Shown: positions 50,502 through 63,769, counted from the first letter of the stretch. The stretch: 64,000 nucleotides of DNA from Loxodes magnus (GCA_946699065.1 CAMPDV010000448.1:212168-276167), one strand, 5' to 3'. Translations and numbers: made by a program. Notes: generated by a model from the sequence alone, not told the origin.

Positions 50502-53500
50502 ATGGGCTATATGTTCATAGAAAATTATGACTTCTTTAATAATACAGCAACTTAAGGGACTTTGTTTAGCTTCTAGGAAGTAAAGGCTGAAATTTATTCC
50601 ATTCGTAGCTTTAAAAATAAAGCATAATCTGCCGGAATGATAAAAGCAACTGATTCAAATATTTCAATTTACGATTCCGTATTTTATAACAACTAAGCAA
50701 AATTTGGAACAGTATTCTATATACAGCAAACTTAGTTATACTTCTATTGAGTATTTTGCTCTAACAACTAAGCTTTAGATAATGGAGGAGTCGGCTATCT
50801 TACGTTAGAAAGTGAGTTCAAAGGATAAAATTCAGATTTTACGAATAACTGTGCAAATGAAGGAGTCTTTTTGTATATATAAAATTCGAACTTTACTTTA
50901 GACGAATCTCTTGTTTACAATAATACAGCTCTTTCAATGGGTGTAATTAGCTTATGAACTTCATAAAAGGATAAATGGAATCAGATAAGTAACTCTTAAA
51001 TTAATGGAAATATAGGGTAAAATTCTATAGTATTTATTTACAAAAGCAAAATAAGGATAAATAATCTATAATTCGATTATAATTAAGCCTTAGAGTAACT
51101 TCAGGATTTTTGCTTTGGAACTCCTCAGTTCTTGTCGACAATTCAACTTTTTAAAACTAAAAAAGCTAGTCAGGAGTGTTCATTATGAGTGATTTTTAAG
51201 CTCAAATATAAATAAAAAGTTCTTATTTCTACAATGCTTTTGGGAAACTAGAAAGTGCTTTTCACTTAACCAAGTCAACTCTTATCTTAGATTACTCCAT
51301 ATTTAAATAAATGAATGCTTAATAAGGAATAATTTATGCGATTTAATCAAACTTAAATATATTAAATGTGCTGTTTAGTGATAGTAATTCAACTGACTAA
51401 GGATCAAATATTTACATGAAAGGATCAAGAATGCTTATGGAAAATTGCGTACTCAGTAATTATGATAGTACAGCCGTATCTGCTGAAAACAGTACTATAA
51501 ATTTGAGCAACACTTAGTTTATTTATGGCTAAAGTAAAATCAACAACGGATGTGCTATTTACTCTTTCAATTCCTAAGTTAATATGTAGAGTTGTAGATG
51601 CTAGATGTAAAAGTCAAATATTGGGTCTTGCTTTGCAATCTTTAATGACTAAATGTAAGAAAACTACTTTTTTGAAAACAATTTGTTTGAAAATTGTAGA
51701 GCCACTCAGCATGGAGGAGTTGGATTCGTTTAGAATGCTAACATCACATTCCTTAACAACTTATTTTAAGATAATATAATTCAAGGAGATTAAAAAATAT
51801 CTAAAGGTGGAGCTCTTAGACTTATTTGTGAAAAGTAGCATTTATGCAATTACACCCTTGAAAATAACTAATTCTTTAGTAATTAAATACTCAATAAATT
51901 TGGAGAAGGAGGGGATGTTTCTTTATAAGGAGTAATACCTAAATTTATTCCAGAGTTAGACAGTGATCAATCTTGCCTGCTGTTCTAAAATAATTCAGCG
52001 TTCTATGGTGACAACCTAGCATCCTCTGCTTTTAAGCTTACAAAAAATCCAGTTTAAAAAGCTTTGATTCATTGTATTAAAAATAATTCTTAACATAGCT
52101 AGATGATTAACTTCCTGGATTTTCAATTCCTGATTATTCTGTTTTTATAGCAGATATTTTTGGACAAGTCGTTAAAACGGATAATAATTCTATTGTTTCT
52201 TTTTACTCAGATAGTGATGATGCAGAATTATCTGGTAAAAAAAGAATATCAGCTTAATCTTGAGTTATAATTATTTAAGACATTGTAGTAAAAGCTAAGC
52301 CTGAAATTTCAGTGCAATTGGATCTGGAAACTGATGCAGTTGAAAAGATTATTATCTTTGGAAGGGAAAATACTTAAGGTAAAGTTGAAATAAAAATAAA
52401 CATCTCTAACTGTTTACGTGGCTAGATCTTAGTCAATGGGGATTGATGCCAAAATTGTTTCTATGGCCAATATTCCTTAAATACAAGCGAAAGAACCTGT
52501 AAAAGATGTATGGAAGGAGCTAGGTGTTACGGTAGTGATTTAATAGTACCTATTAAAGGATACTGAAGGGAAAATTATATTTCGACAACTATACTCAAAT
52601 GTCCTAACCAATTTTCTAGTTTAGGATCGGACTTAAGTAATGATGATGCTCAAGCGTACATTCAAACTACAAATTATTCAAAAAGAGAAGAGTTTTATAA
52701 GAGAAATAATTTAGCTGGAAGGTGTGAAGGGGGATACACAGGGATTTTATGTGATGTTTGTGAGTAAAATTGAACAAAGGATGGACTTAACTAGTGTCAA
52801 AAATGAATGAATTAAAATAAAAGTATAATAATAGCTATGTTCATTCTTACCGTTTTTGTAGCGTATATTATCTACCTAGTTAGATATAATTTAAAATCAG
52901 CCAATAAGCAAGACACATATTTCGGTGTTTACTTCAAAATACTAACAAACTACATGTAATTTTCGGTTCTGATTCAAAACTTCAAATTCAATTGGCCAGA
53001 TGCAATAAAGCAATTATTTTAAGTAAATGGATAGTTTATAGCCACTACTTCTACTATCTTTAAATTTGATTGCATTCATTATGAAGGTGAAAGAAGATAC
53101 TACGACAAGGTCATAAATACATTAATTTTGCCTCTAATAATTTTAATTATTTGCGTTCTCCTTCTATTGGTTTATTCCTTAGCAAACAGGAAACTATCGA
53201 GCAAAATTGTATTTATAACCATGATAAGTATTACTTTCTTTTAGAAAAATACTAATTTAATACTTACAGTTTTTAGTGCTTTCAGCTGTTTATAAATTTC
53301 TGAAGGATTTTACGTTTTGAACGCATACACAAACATTGAGTGCTGATAGGGATAACATCATAAGTTCACTCTAAGCATTGCCCTTCCTGGTCTTTTGATC
53401 TATGGATTTCTGATGCCCTGTGCTATAGTTTTATATCTATACAAGAATAGAAAAATAATTTAGTCCGTTTTGATTAGATCCTAATTGGGGTTCTTAACTC

Positions 53501-54694
53501 TAGGGTATTAATAAAATTTCTATTACTGAGAATTCGTCAAGATGTACGAGAAATTCGAATATCCTTGATATTCATTTTCCTATAAAACGTTACTATAATT
53601 TTCTAGTTTTGATGCTTGATTCTAGTACTAATAGTATGCATTATGCTGTAGCTGAAGTGCAGGCCTTTTGTAAAAGAGGAATTAAATAAATTAGAATTGA
53701 ACTATCTACTAATATCAATATTCATCTTATACTGTGGCATTTACTTTGAATCTAATCAGCATTATCCAATAATAGACGTTATAATATTTCTAATTCTAGT
53801 TGTTCTAAATATGAACTTCATCCTAAACTGGCTTCGCTTGGTAGTAATAGAATATGGATCTGAGATTCAATTTGATTCACTTAAATAATACTTCTACTTA
53901 ACATGCTTTAAAAATAAAGTGTAATTAAACTAGATAGTCACAAAGTGAGAAAAGCAAGAGAAGCTTTAAAAGACAGCGGCTAGTAAAAAAATAAAGCTTA
54001 AATAAACAGCTAGACTGAGTAGATTTAATACTATGATATAGACTAAGAAAACAAAATTACTAAAAGATTAGATTGTCATTAAGCAGAAAGAAATGCTTTA
54101 ATGCTTGAAGCAAGTAGAATGATTATTTTTGTTAGATAGCAGCTTGATAGAGCTCTATAACTAAATAAGTTTGAATTTTAGAAGAACATAACAAGAGTAT
54201 TGAAAATAGAGAGTTAAATAATTCCTATGTAAATACTAAAATTAGAAAAACCTCTATCAATAAGCCCAAAGATACAAAGAGATTTAGCCAAGTCCTTTGT
54301 AAAATATTAATAATTAATAATTAACTGAAGCCACTTAAATATAGGATACTAGTCATAAGTTTACTAAATAACAGTATGTAGAAAATTTATAAATTGAGAT
54401 AACAAATGAAGCAAGAGAATCTTAAGAAAACCCATAAAAGTCTCAATTTCAAATTTATAATAAGGAGGAAATACAAATTTAACTAGCTAGCCTTAAAAAG
54501 AAAATTCAAGGAAATAAGATTAATTTTCAAAAAAGGCAGGAGAAGTAGAAAAACCCACTTAGGAAAACTGATTATTTTCGAGAAAAGAAAGCTGAATATC
54601 AGAGTTTTAGTATAACGAGTTTAGTGACTTTAACGAAAGAAGTTAATCTTTCTCTGGAGTAGACTAAGATAACTTAGGTAACTATAAATAATGA
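50502..54694 (+). pseudogene. 5'-truncated, frameshifted paralogue of the giant surface protein
   Basis: Aligns along its whole length with the C-terminal half of the gene at 27776-35845, from about residue 1340 on (FYIQQTQLYF, DNGGVGYL, YNNTALSMG). It keeps the last beta-helix repeats, the Cys-rich part with GDWCQNC, GYWREN and CDVCEQNW, the multipass region and the acidic tail. Signal peptide and most repeats are missing. Four single-base frameshifts show against the paralogue, near 51117, 52105, 53560 and 54530. About 14 Trp are TGA, many at the same positions as in the paralogue. The first ATG of the readable part is 50502, and TGA at 54692-54694 ends it, preceded directly by TAA. It may be a pseudogene, a silent donor cassette, or an assembly with indel errors. 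Confidence 0.75.
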
Positions 54695-55153
54695 AAAATT
54701 TGGCCAGATGATCTTTTGCTAATTTTTATTTTAAGTTAATTAAAAATTTCTTAATACATATATTTAAATAAATTTAATTTAAAATGAAAAGTAAAAGTAG
54801 AAATCAATGTTTGAAGTTTGGAAAATTATTTATTGAGTATCTTGATTCTAATTCACTAATATATTTCACTCGAAGCTTTAAATAATAAATTTTGAGAAAA
54901 ATTTATAAAAAAAAATTAATTTTTAGTATTTTTTTAGAGCAAACTATGAAATAATAAATATGTTGATACGAACCTTCATAAACTAATGAAAGATTTGTTT
55001 TTTATTTTAATTTTATTAATGAGAAGTAGTTCTTTTAATTTTAAAATGATATCAGTACTCTTTGAAGAAATCTAGTTATTCTATTTAGTCTATTAATATT
55101 TATAAAAATCACTTAAGAATTCAATTATTTGTATTTTAAATGAAACTAAAAAA
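54695..55153. other. AT-rich spacer
   Basis: No gene recognised between the paralogue and the tRNA gene. The oligo-T that would end tRNA transcription lies at its right edge. Confidence 0.5.
55147..55153 (-). terminator. RNA polymerase III oligo-T terminator
   Basis: On the transcribed strand the tRNA gene is followed almost at once by six T residues, the standard Pol III stop signal. Confidence 0.75.
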
Positions 55154-55225
55154 TGCTCTTACTGAGATTCGAACTCAGATCATTGGATTTAGAGTCCAAG
55201 GTGCTCGCCATTACACCATAAGAGC
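55154..55225 (-). tRNA. tRNA-Gln with anticodon CUA (reads UAG)
   Basis: 72 nt on the minus strand. The acceptor stem GCTCTTA/TAAGAGC pairs fully, followed by discriminator A. The D-arm region TGGTGTAATGG, anticodon stem TTGGA/TCCAA around loop CTCTAAA, and T-arm with GTTCGAATC are all present. The anticodon CTA lies at 55192-55190. The body resembles eukaryotic tRNA-Gln (ATGGTGTAATGG and the GATCTGAGTTCGAATCTCAG arm). Such tRNA-Gln(CUA) species are known from ciliates that read UAG as glutamine, which fits the Gln reading of TAG in the genes here. There is no intron and no encoded CCA. A T6 run at 55153-55148 follows on the transcribed strand. Confidence 0.9.
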
Positions 55226-57369
55226 TTTAATTAAAAATACTTAAAGAAGAACTTAAAGCATAATTTTATTTTTATTTTTTAGGCATAACTCAAAAATATG
55301 AAAATTACATCTAAGATAACTTTTTAAAATCCTTTAAAATGTATTATAAATATAACTAACTATTTTCTTTTATTTTAAATTAAATTTATTCATGAAGATC
55401 AATATTTTACTATTAATTTTGTGTTTCTCCAATAGATTTAATCTACAATTAAAAAATAAAAAATAGAGTGATAAATAATTTATAAAAGCTAATGCTTTAT
55501 TAATATTACTATTTCATAAATTGCTATTAGATAATTAATAAAAAAGTTTATTTTTCATTTTAAAAAAGGTTTAAAAATAAGAAAAGGGAATGCTAAAGTT
55601 TATTATAATTGAAGAAAGATATAAATATAAAAGACCTAGCTATTTATAATTTATTTAGATGCTTTAATCTACTTTTTGCTTATCATTTAAATAGTTTTTA
55701 TTTAGCAAGGAATTTTCTTACTATATTCTAAGTTTAAAAACTTTATCGATATGAAAAGATTAAGACCTTAAAATTTGAATGAGATAAGGTAATATCAAAA
55801 TTAGATTATAAGTCTAAAATTTAGATTCCTCAAATAAAAATAAATAATTGAATTGTATCAATTATAAAATATTTGGTTCTTTTAATTGATTATAAAACTT
55901 ATTCTTTATAGTTGTTTATCAACTATCTAGATTGCTCTATCTCAAAACAACTATATAGCCATATATTTAATTAATATATTTTTTAATATCTATCACATCT
56001 CTTTTTCTAAATTAGTTAATTTTTTACGAATATTTGCTGTATCTTATAAAGCAAAGCAGCAAATTGAAATAAATACACATATAGAGCATCAATATACCAT
56101 AATATAAATTTTGAAATTTGGTTTGAAATATAATAGACAGATTTTTATTTTTGTTAATAAGATTTTATACATTATTTGAAAATAGATTAACTATATACAT
56201 TTTTATCAATCACTAAATTATATCTATAAACATATGACTGTAAGTGTTTTAGCAATGAAAATAATTTGAATATTATTTAAATTATAAGAGACTTCATATT
56301 TATTAAAAATAAGTATTAAATGATTGCTATTATATGAATTATTTTAGAGTTTTATAATTCAATCAAGCAAACTGCTGCATAAGAACTATTTCTGTTTTTT
56401 CTTTAATTAATGAAAAATAAACTAAAGATATTTAGAAAATAGATTATTATATTATTCATATGAACTTTTATTATTTTTCTGCTTAATTTTAGTTTTTTAA
56501 ATTATTATATCTTCTGATCTAATAAAAACTAAATATCTAATAAAAACTAAATATCATATTTAAAAAAAATTTATTAAGCATTTTTTATAAAATTTTATGT
56601 CTTGATATAAATAACAATTTAGAGCTTCTCTTCGTAAGCTTTTTTTCATTCATTCCAACATAAAAATAGAGGATATAATAGAAAAATACTAAAGAAAAAA
56701 TTAAAGACTAAATGAAGTTTGATAAATTTATTGAATTTTAATAAGTAGCATCTTAATTTAAACTTCCATAAAAATAATTAAAATCAAAGCAAAATTAACT
56801 AAAAGTTAGAAACTATAAAGAGAAAAATATAAAGTTGACAATATAATTAAAAGCTTCTATATCTATTAATATCTAATTTTATTTAAATAGTTAAAATAAT
56901 TTTTAGTAGGAAATATATAATCTTTGCAAGAATTTAGATTAAAAGAATAATAAAAAGCTGTATAAAAAATAATGAAATAGTAAAAAATAATACAGTTTAA
57001 TTTTAAAGCAGCTATATAAATTCTTTCGTTTGCTTTTAAATTCAACTACCTATTCTCTAATTAGTAGAGATTTAGTTAGACATTTCTTGATCTATTTTTG
57101 ATTTTTTTCAGATATAGTTTAAAATTAGACTTCTTGGATTATAATTTATGCTTTATAATTTATTAGCTAATTAACAAAGTAATGATAAATAACTTAATAC
57201 TTTTCATATTAATTTATCTAAAAGTCCTTCATATTATTTAAATTCCAGATACTTTATAAAATTTTAACTTTCACTAATATATACTCTTCTATTGGATATA
57301 GCTAATTATAATTTCAATATCTTTATCAATTTATTTCCTTTAATAATTTTATTAATTATTAAATCACCA
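55226..57369. other. AT-rich stretch, no gene recognised
   Basis: Upstream of the tRNA gene. No further tRNA, repeat match or coding motif seen. Confidence 0.5.
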
Positions 57370-57990
57370 AGATTGTATACCATTTGAGAAGTTATTAATG
57401 ATAAAAATAAGTATTATTATAAAATAATAGTGTATGTTAAAGCTACACTAATCTAATTATATAATTAAATCTTTTAATAGAGAGAAGGTATTAATTTATA
57501 CATAAATCTATTATAAATTAATTTTAGTTTAATTATAAACTTAAAATATTAAATAGCTAGAACAAGGTTTATTTGCATGTAAAATTAAGAGGCTTAAAGC
57601 TATATTAATAGAAATAAAATTTTAATCTTATCAAACTATTAAAAGGAACTACAAATATAAATCCGGTTTATATCTTTAATTTCTAGTAACTTAATTGTAA
57701 AGAGTTATTATTTGTTTTATCATTATGTACTATGTATTTAATATAATTTAAGAGATTCAAATATTTCTAAACACCTTAAGGATTCTTCGGAAGGAAAATT
57801 GAGGAAAATTTACAATACAGTTGTTTGAAGTCTAGTTTTATACCAAACTTTATTTAAAATTTCCTTAAGCTAGTTAAGGTACTTTTATACCTAAAAATCC
57901 TATATAAGTTTAGAGAAGTCGAAGGAAGCTTTAAAACTTTTAATCTAAAATAGCTTATATGATATACAATAATTATAAAATAAAATTAGT
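57370..57990 (-). repeat. R2 dispersed repeat, copy B (empty site)
   Basis: Continuous inverted counterpart of 19430-19831 plus 20787-20965. The position corresponding to the insertion (about 57515-57545) has the target sequence once. It carries a small extra segment near 57775-57835 that copy A lacks. Confidence 0.8.
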
Positions 57991-58489
57991 TAATAAAGTA
58001 GAAAAATAGAGGTTATTCTAAATTTAATGAAAGAAGCTATCTTAGTTAATAGGATTTTAATATTTAATAATAATTATGTAAAGATATTAGATCTTGCAGT
58101 ATATTTAAAGATCTTAGATATTATAATTAAATTATTTATTAACTTTCAAATACAATCAATCCTCTGACTTCTTTATAAAGCTCTCAGTTTTTTTTCTTAC
58201 AAGCTTTAAGTCGTTTTTTTAAGGTTATAATCTTATACTGCAGTATTTGTTTAAGTTATGTCTGACTGAATATCAGACTAAGATTTATCATTCTAAATAT
58301 TTTATATTATACTTGGCCAGAAAATTCTTTATATTTTACTTAATCAGATTTATCATTTTATACAACTTCTTAACAATTTTAATTGTTAGATGCCGCCTAT
58401 ATAATTTAAATTTACCTTTTACATCTCTTACTTATCGCTTGTTTCAGTGGTCTATTTTAATATTACAATAGATTAATTTTCTTCAAATC
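57991..58489. other. AT-rich stretch, no gene recognised
   Basis: Lies between R2 and the end of the Cys-rich gene. Nothing specific seen. Confidence 0.5.
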
Positions 58490-61040
58490 TGCTTGCTGAA
58501 ATTTTATCTTTATTTTAAGGTTCTTCTCTTTTGATCTCATTTTAGTATTATTCTTAGAACCATTTATTTTACGTTTCCTTTTTATATGCTCTCTTTTCCT
58601 TTATTTCTTTAATAGAATCTTAGATAAAAACATAATAAGAGCAATTACTCCTAGTATTGTACTAAATTTAGCATGATTACTAATATTATTCCAGAATTGC
58701 TAGTATTGTCTGCCTAAACTGAGGTCAACATTCTTAGTTGCTTATTTTAATTTTCTTTTAAACTAGTAAAATAAAAATTGAATAAGTAGAGAATCCTTAT
58801 TCATACTTCTAGAAGTATATTAGCTTTAGTAAGTAAATTAGTAATGAAAGACTAAAAATTACCAAATAAATAGTTTATCCTATACTTAGTACTAGGCAAA
58901 GGACTGTCTAAGTTATTTCATTATTTCTTAAAGTCATTAGAAAGACAGCCAAGAAAAATCTTCTTACTAGAAAAATGGAATCAAATAGCAAGGAACTCTT
59001 TCTATTTAAATCTAGCTCATCAAACAATGGAAATAATTTAATTTTAAAGCTGTCAGAAATATTTGGTAGTTATAGATTTTCTTTCCTAATTTATGATCTC
59101 AATGCAACGAATTTGCTATCTATATAATAAAAATATCCTATTACAAATATTTAAAATGCCTAAAATCTAAAGAACTTATAAATAAAAAGATAGAAAGTAA
59201 TGAGTTGAAAGCTGTGTATGCAGTCTAGAAATTACTGTTGATTATTTGAAGCATAACAACATAATTAAGTTTAAGAGACACGGTTAAATACACAGAGATT
59301 AAAAATCTATAGTGTAAATACTCATTTCTTATTATATAAAACTTTATCCATAATTTTAGGTGCTTTGGAAATATATTAAACAGAAAGTCAAGCACTATAA
59401 AAATTAACAGATAAGTGATAAATAAAAAGGCATTCACTAAAAATATATAGCTCTATATCCCATAATAAGGAGAAAATCTTAATTGACACTTAATTCATCC
59501 ACATCTAAATTGTTAAAGTGCTAGCTACTGTTACTATTTGTTGACTATTTACTCTCACTTTGTTAATAATAATACGATGCTAAATTTTTAGGTTTAATAG
59601 AATTATTAAACGCTTTAGATTAAATAATCTGCTTTGCGATTTAAAGATAAAATCAATTTGCTAATGAACCTGAGAAAATTTCACATAAGATTAGAGAAAT
59701 GCTCACTACTCCAGCTGCAACATAAAATACTGCATTGGATGCATCCAAAGAAGCTAGAATGTAAGTTTTTTCGTTTTCTGTTATATTGAAATCGTCTATG
59801 CTATTTGGCTCCTTAATTTTATAGCTTTCCGTTTGATCTTTATAATCTTGATATTAGACTTAAGATGATATTTATAAAATTATAGCCTTAGTTGCATTCT
59901 TCACACTTTTATACGAACATACTTTACAATCCTAGATTTCGCTTTTAATAAAGAATTTGGTTTTATTTGTAGTAGCTTACCTAATACTTTTCACAAAATT
60001 TTTAATGAATGCTACACTTTTCGAAGTTCTTTATGAACTCTTCACAACTCTTGCATTAAACATAATCTTAAATTTCATCATATTTACATTATAAAAGATA
60101 TTAATCATTTATTAGCTTCATATTTCCTACACACTCGTAGCATTAAAATCTTTAATCGCATTTAGTTCAGAACGAAATATGTTCAGAACAGCTTAAGTAC
60201 TTGTCTTCTCACTTATTTCGTTTTTAATTACTCTGAAACTTATTCCATATAAGGCGTTTTCATTTAAAATTTCATAGAATGGAATGATATCACCACATTT
60301 TAATTATTAATCTCATAATTTAATATATCCTTCAGGAAACTTATTTACACAAATTCCATTTGATAGGAAATAACTGTAAGAGCATTATACACATCTATTA
60401 TCTTCGCATGTCTCAAAAACTTATTTAGCATTTTTAGCTTTTGAGCATGAAATTTCTTTTACGTTTTAAGCATTATGATCCAGTTTAACTACATTACTAG
60501 CAGTTTCCAATTGCTATTTCGCAAGATAGGCATTTTTGTAATATTTCTGGAAGAAATTAGTTTTCAATACAGTTCTTTACACATTTAAATTCAGAGACTT
60601 TAAATTTTTCTTCACAGATTAGGCTAATCTTAGCTTTCTAGACGGTTCTTAATATTTAAACTACAATCCTGGCGATATCTGCTATTATCAATAGAAAGCC
60701 CTTTATCACATTTTAGACGCTCAGCTGCTAAATAATTAGAAACTTTACAGTTATTTATACTATAAATTTATCATTTTATAAATCAAAATATTCTAGCTAT
60801 TTTTTGCAACTTATTTCTTTCTCACTAATATTGTAACAAGATTCTCAGTTATCAATACTTTTCCAGCATTCTATGCATTCTTTTTTTTTTCTTCATAAAG
60901 TAGTTACCGTAGCATTTATCTCAGGAAACTTTGCCACTAGCTTATTTATCACAACTATAGCATCAACAAATAAAGCAAATATGATCTTTATTGATGATTA
61001 TAAAGCTCTACCATCTAATTACCTTTATTAGATTTAAAAT
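58490..61040 (-). pseudogene. Cys-rich ectodomain membrane protein, frameshifted
   Basis: Read on the minus strand from about 61030. A Cys-rich, growth-factor-receptor/furin-like region comes first (CWCYSCDKQASGK, CYGNYF, ECIECWKSIDNWESC). More CxxC units follow (CEDNRCVQCSYSYF, CKSCEEF, DCKVCSY), then a single stretch SNAVFYVAAGVVSISLIL and several hydrophobic helices (AFLFITYLLIFIV, RRFFLAVFL, QTVLCLVLSIG). This is the general plan of ciliate multipass surface proteins. Reading needs at least six frame changes, some at A-runs such as near 60890. Trp as TGA occurs several times. No signal peptide was found, so the N-terminus may be missing. It is a different family from the beta-helix genes, as the C-terminal region does not align with them. 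Confidence 0.55.
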
Positions 61041-62690
61041 ACTATTTTTTTAATTTGATAGTCCTTTTATATATTTATCTTTCTTGATTATTGATATCTC
61101 AAGTAAAAAAAATAAAAGAATACTTAGTAAAATAACTAATATTAATAAAATTAAGATATGAACTTGGTAATAGAAAAACAGTAGACACAAGTATAATTGT
61201 ATAAGCTAGGCTTTGGTAAATTCTATATTTGAAATAAATTTAAATCCAAAATAGTTAGATAATAAACATTTAAATAATGTATAAATTATAAAAATTGTAA
61301 GGTATAATATAGTAATCATGTGCTTACTAAAGGCCTTTAATATAATCATGTTAATTTAAAATAAAGAAAAAGCTGATGCTAAATATCTTAGATTAATAAA
61401 TAGAATATTATACAAAGTAATTATAATAAGTGTTTAATTAATATAATTAGAGAATCTCAAAGGAATACTTGATAAATATAGTTGAAGCTATTTTAGCTTT
61501 GGCAAAAACATTATTTAAATAAAGGTAGAAAAATTAAGCAATAGGTACTTACTATTATTTAAAAACTTGAATCTGTAATTTATTATATATTAAATTAAAA
61601 AATTATAAAACTAATATAAGCGAAAGAACAAATAGTTGTGATGAATAATAATGATTATATTAAATAGATAAATGTATATTACATTTAAAGGGCTTTAATA
61701 ATTAAATAAAATATGCTTAATTTATAAGAATATTTAATTATTTAGATTTTATATAAATATATATAATTAATATTATATTTAGATTCCATCCTAATAATAG
61801 CAAAATTAAAATAAAAAATGATATGAATGTATATTTAATTCTAGTGAAAATAGCTTATATTATATCTATAATTTATAAGGCGTAATTTCTCAATTAAATA
61901 TTCAAAATAAAAACTAAGATAATCAAGCATTAAATTAGAAAACTCTATAAAAGAGGTTAGTAAATTTTAGATATAAAAAGCTCGAATTTATAATGCTTCT
62001 TTATCTTTAACTCTTTGAATTAATAATTCAGTTTTTAACTTTATTTCTTTAATGAATTATAATAAGAAATAAAATAAAATAGAAACTATTAGATGATATT
62101 TAAAAGAAAAAATAGAAAAATAACTAAAGAACATTTAAATAGTTTTTTATGTATATAGGAAGAATTTAATTACATGTATTTAAATAGAATGTAGGATATT
62201 TTCTAAGTTAGATTGAAAATATAACTTTGTTTTAATTAAAGCGAAAATTAAAGAGTTAAGTATTAAACAAAGTATTTTAAATAAGCATAACTAAATTTTA
62301 CATATATTAAATATAAAATTAAAATTAAATAAAAGTACTAGATCATAGTGGTTAAGTTTTAATTTATTTTACATAGACTGTAAGAGGATTGATTTAAATA
62401 AAATTTTTTAATATTAAGATTATCATTTTTTTATTAATATCCGATTTATAATTTTTTATTTAGTAAAAAGAGAAAAAAAAGAATTTAGGCATAAAAGAAA
62501 ATAAAAATATCTTGCTTTGATAATTAAATTATTTTTATGTCCTAAAACATGTTATAAAACTAAGTAAATTAAGGAATTATGAATTAAATAAATGAGATCT
62601 ATTAAATTTAATTTATAACTATATAATGAGATATTTTAGATAAATAGAAGTTATATCAAAGATATATTTAAAAAATTATTAATTTTACTT
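61041..62690. other. AT-rich stretch, no gene recognised
   Basis: Nothing supported on either strand. Confidence 0.5.
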
Positions 62691-62699
62691 AAAATTCTA

Positions 62700-63300
62700 A
62701 TGTAAACAATGTTGTCTAAAATTAATTGATCAAACAGAACCAAAAGAGAAGGTCTAATAAATGATAGCTTAAATATTAAAAAAATTAGATTTACGAAGCT
62801 TAAATCATGATATAAATTTATTAAAAAAAGTTAAAATGTTTATTGAAAAACTTCATATGAATCTTGAAATAAATGAGTATAGTTATTTTAGACAGAATAT
62901 CCTTTTAATTTTAAATCAAAAAATGTTTGATATATCTTAAAATTTGATTTGATGCATCAAGAATTAAATCCTATTAAGAATGTTACTTAAAATTTAGTTA
63001 TTTTAACTTCTAAAGTTTTCTAGTCAATTTCTAAATTTTTTCGGATTAAAAGTAATAATAATAAGCAGGAAAATGCATAGAAATACTTCAACAATAGAAA
63101 AAATTTAAAGAACTTTAAACAATTAATTATTAGCATTAATAATATTTGCAGAATGAATTGCATAAGAGGATTTTACGAATATAATATTAATTTAAAGAAA
63201 AAATTAAAATTTTAGTATTTTAGAATGATTTCATTATATTAATCTAAAAAGGATTAAAATTCATTTAACAATTAACAAAAGTTAAATAGCCAATATTCAA
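62700..63300 (+). CDS. weak candidate coding segment
   Basis: From ATG 62761 one plus-strand frame reads a helical, charged stretch with only one TAA in some 55 codons (KKLDLRSLNHDINLLKK, FIEKLHMNLEINEYSY). From about 62930 a second frame is better (HQELNPIKNVTQNL, SINNICRMNCIRGF). This implies a frameshift or chance. No family recognised. Confidence 0.25.
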
Positions 63301-63734
63301 TTAGTATTATTTTATAATTGTCTAATATTATAAACTAAAAGGAAATTAAGATTTTTTTAAATTTATTAATTTAATCAGATTTTAAGAATTGATTAAAGTA
63401 CTGTCTTGCTTTTTAAAATAAAAATAACTTCATAAATTGTTTAAATAAATATTTATCTTAATATTCAATTTATTATATTTTCAAAGGAACATAAATTTCC
63501 TTGTAAAATGATTAAAAATCAATTTTTTTAAATTTTGAACAGTTTTAAAGAGTCTGCTAAATTTGATTTAAATAAAGAATAAGCATAATAGAGTAAACAT
63601 AATCTTAAAATTAATAATTACTAAATCATTATAATTAGATTTTTAAATATATATTTAATATTTTAATATAAACAAATTAAACTTATGAAATTTGCTTATT
63701 ATGAAATTTTAATTAAAGGAATATCTCCAAAGGA

Positions 63735-63737
<3 letters not shown>

Positions 63738-63769
<32 letters not shown>

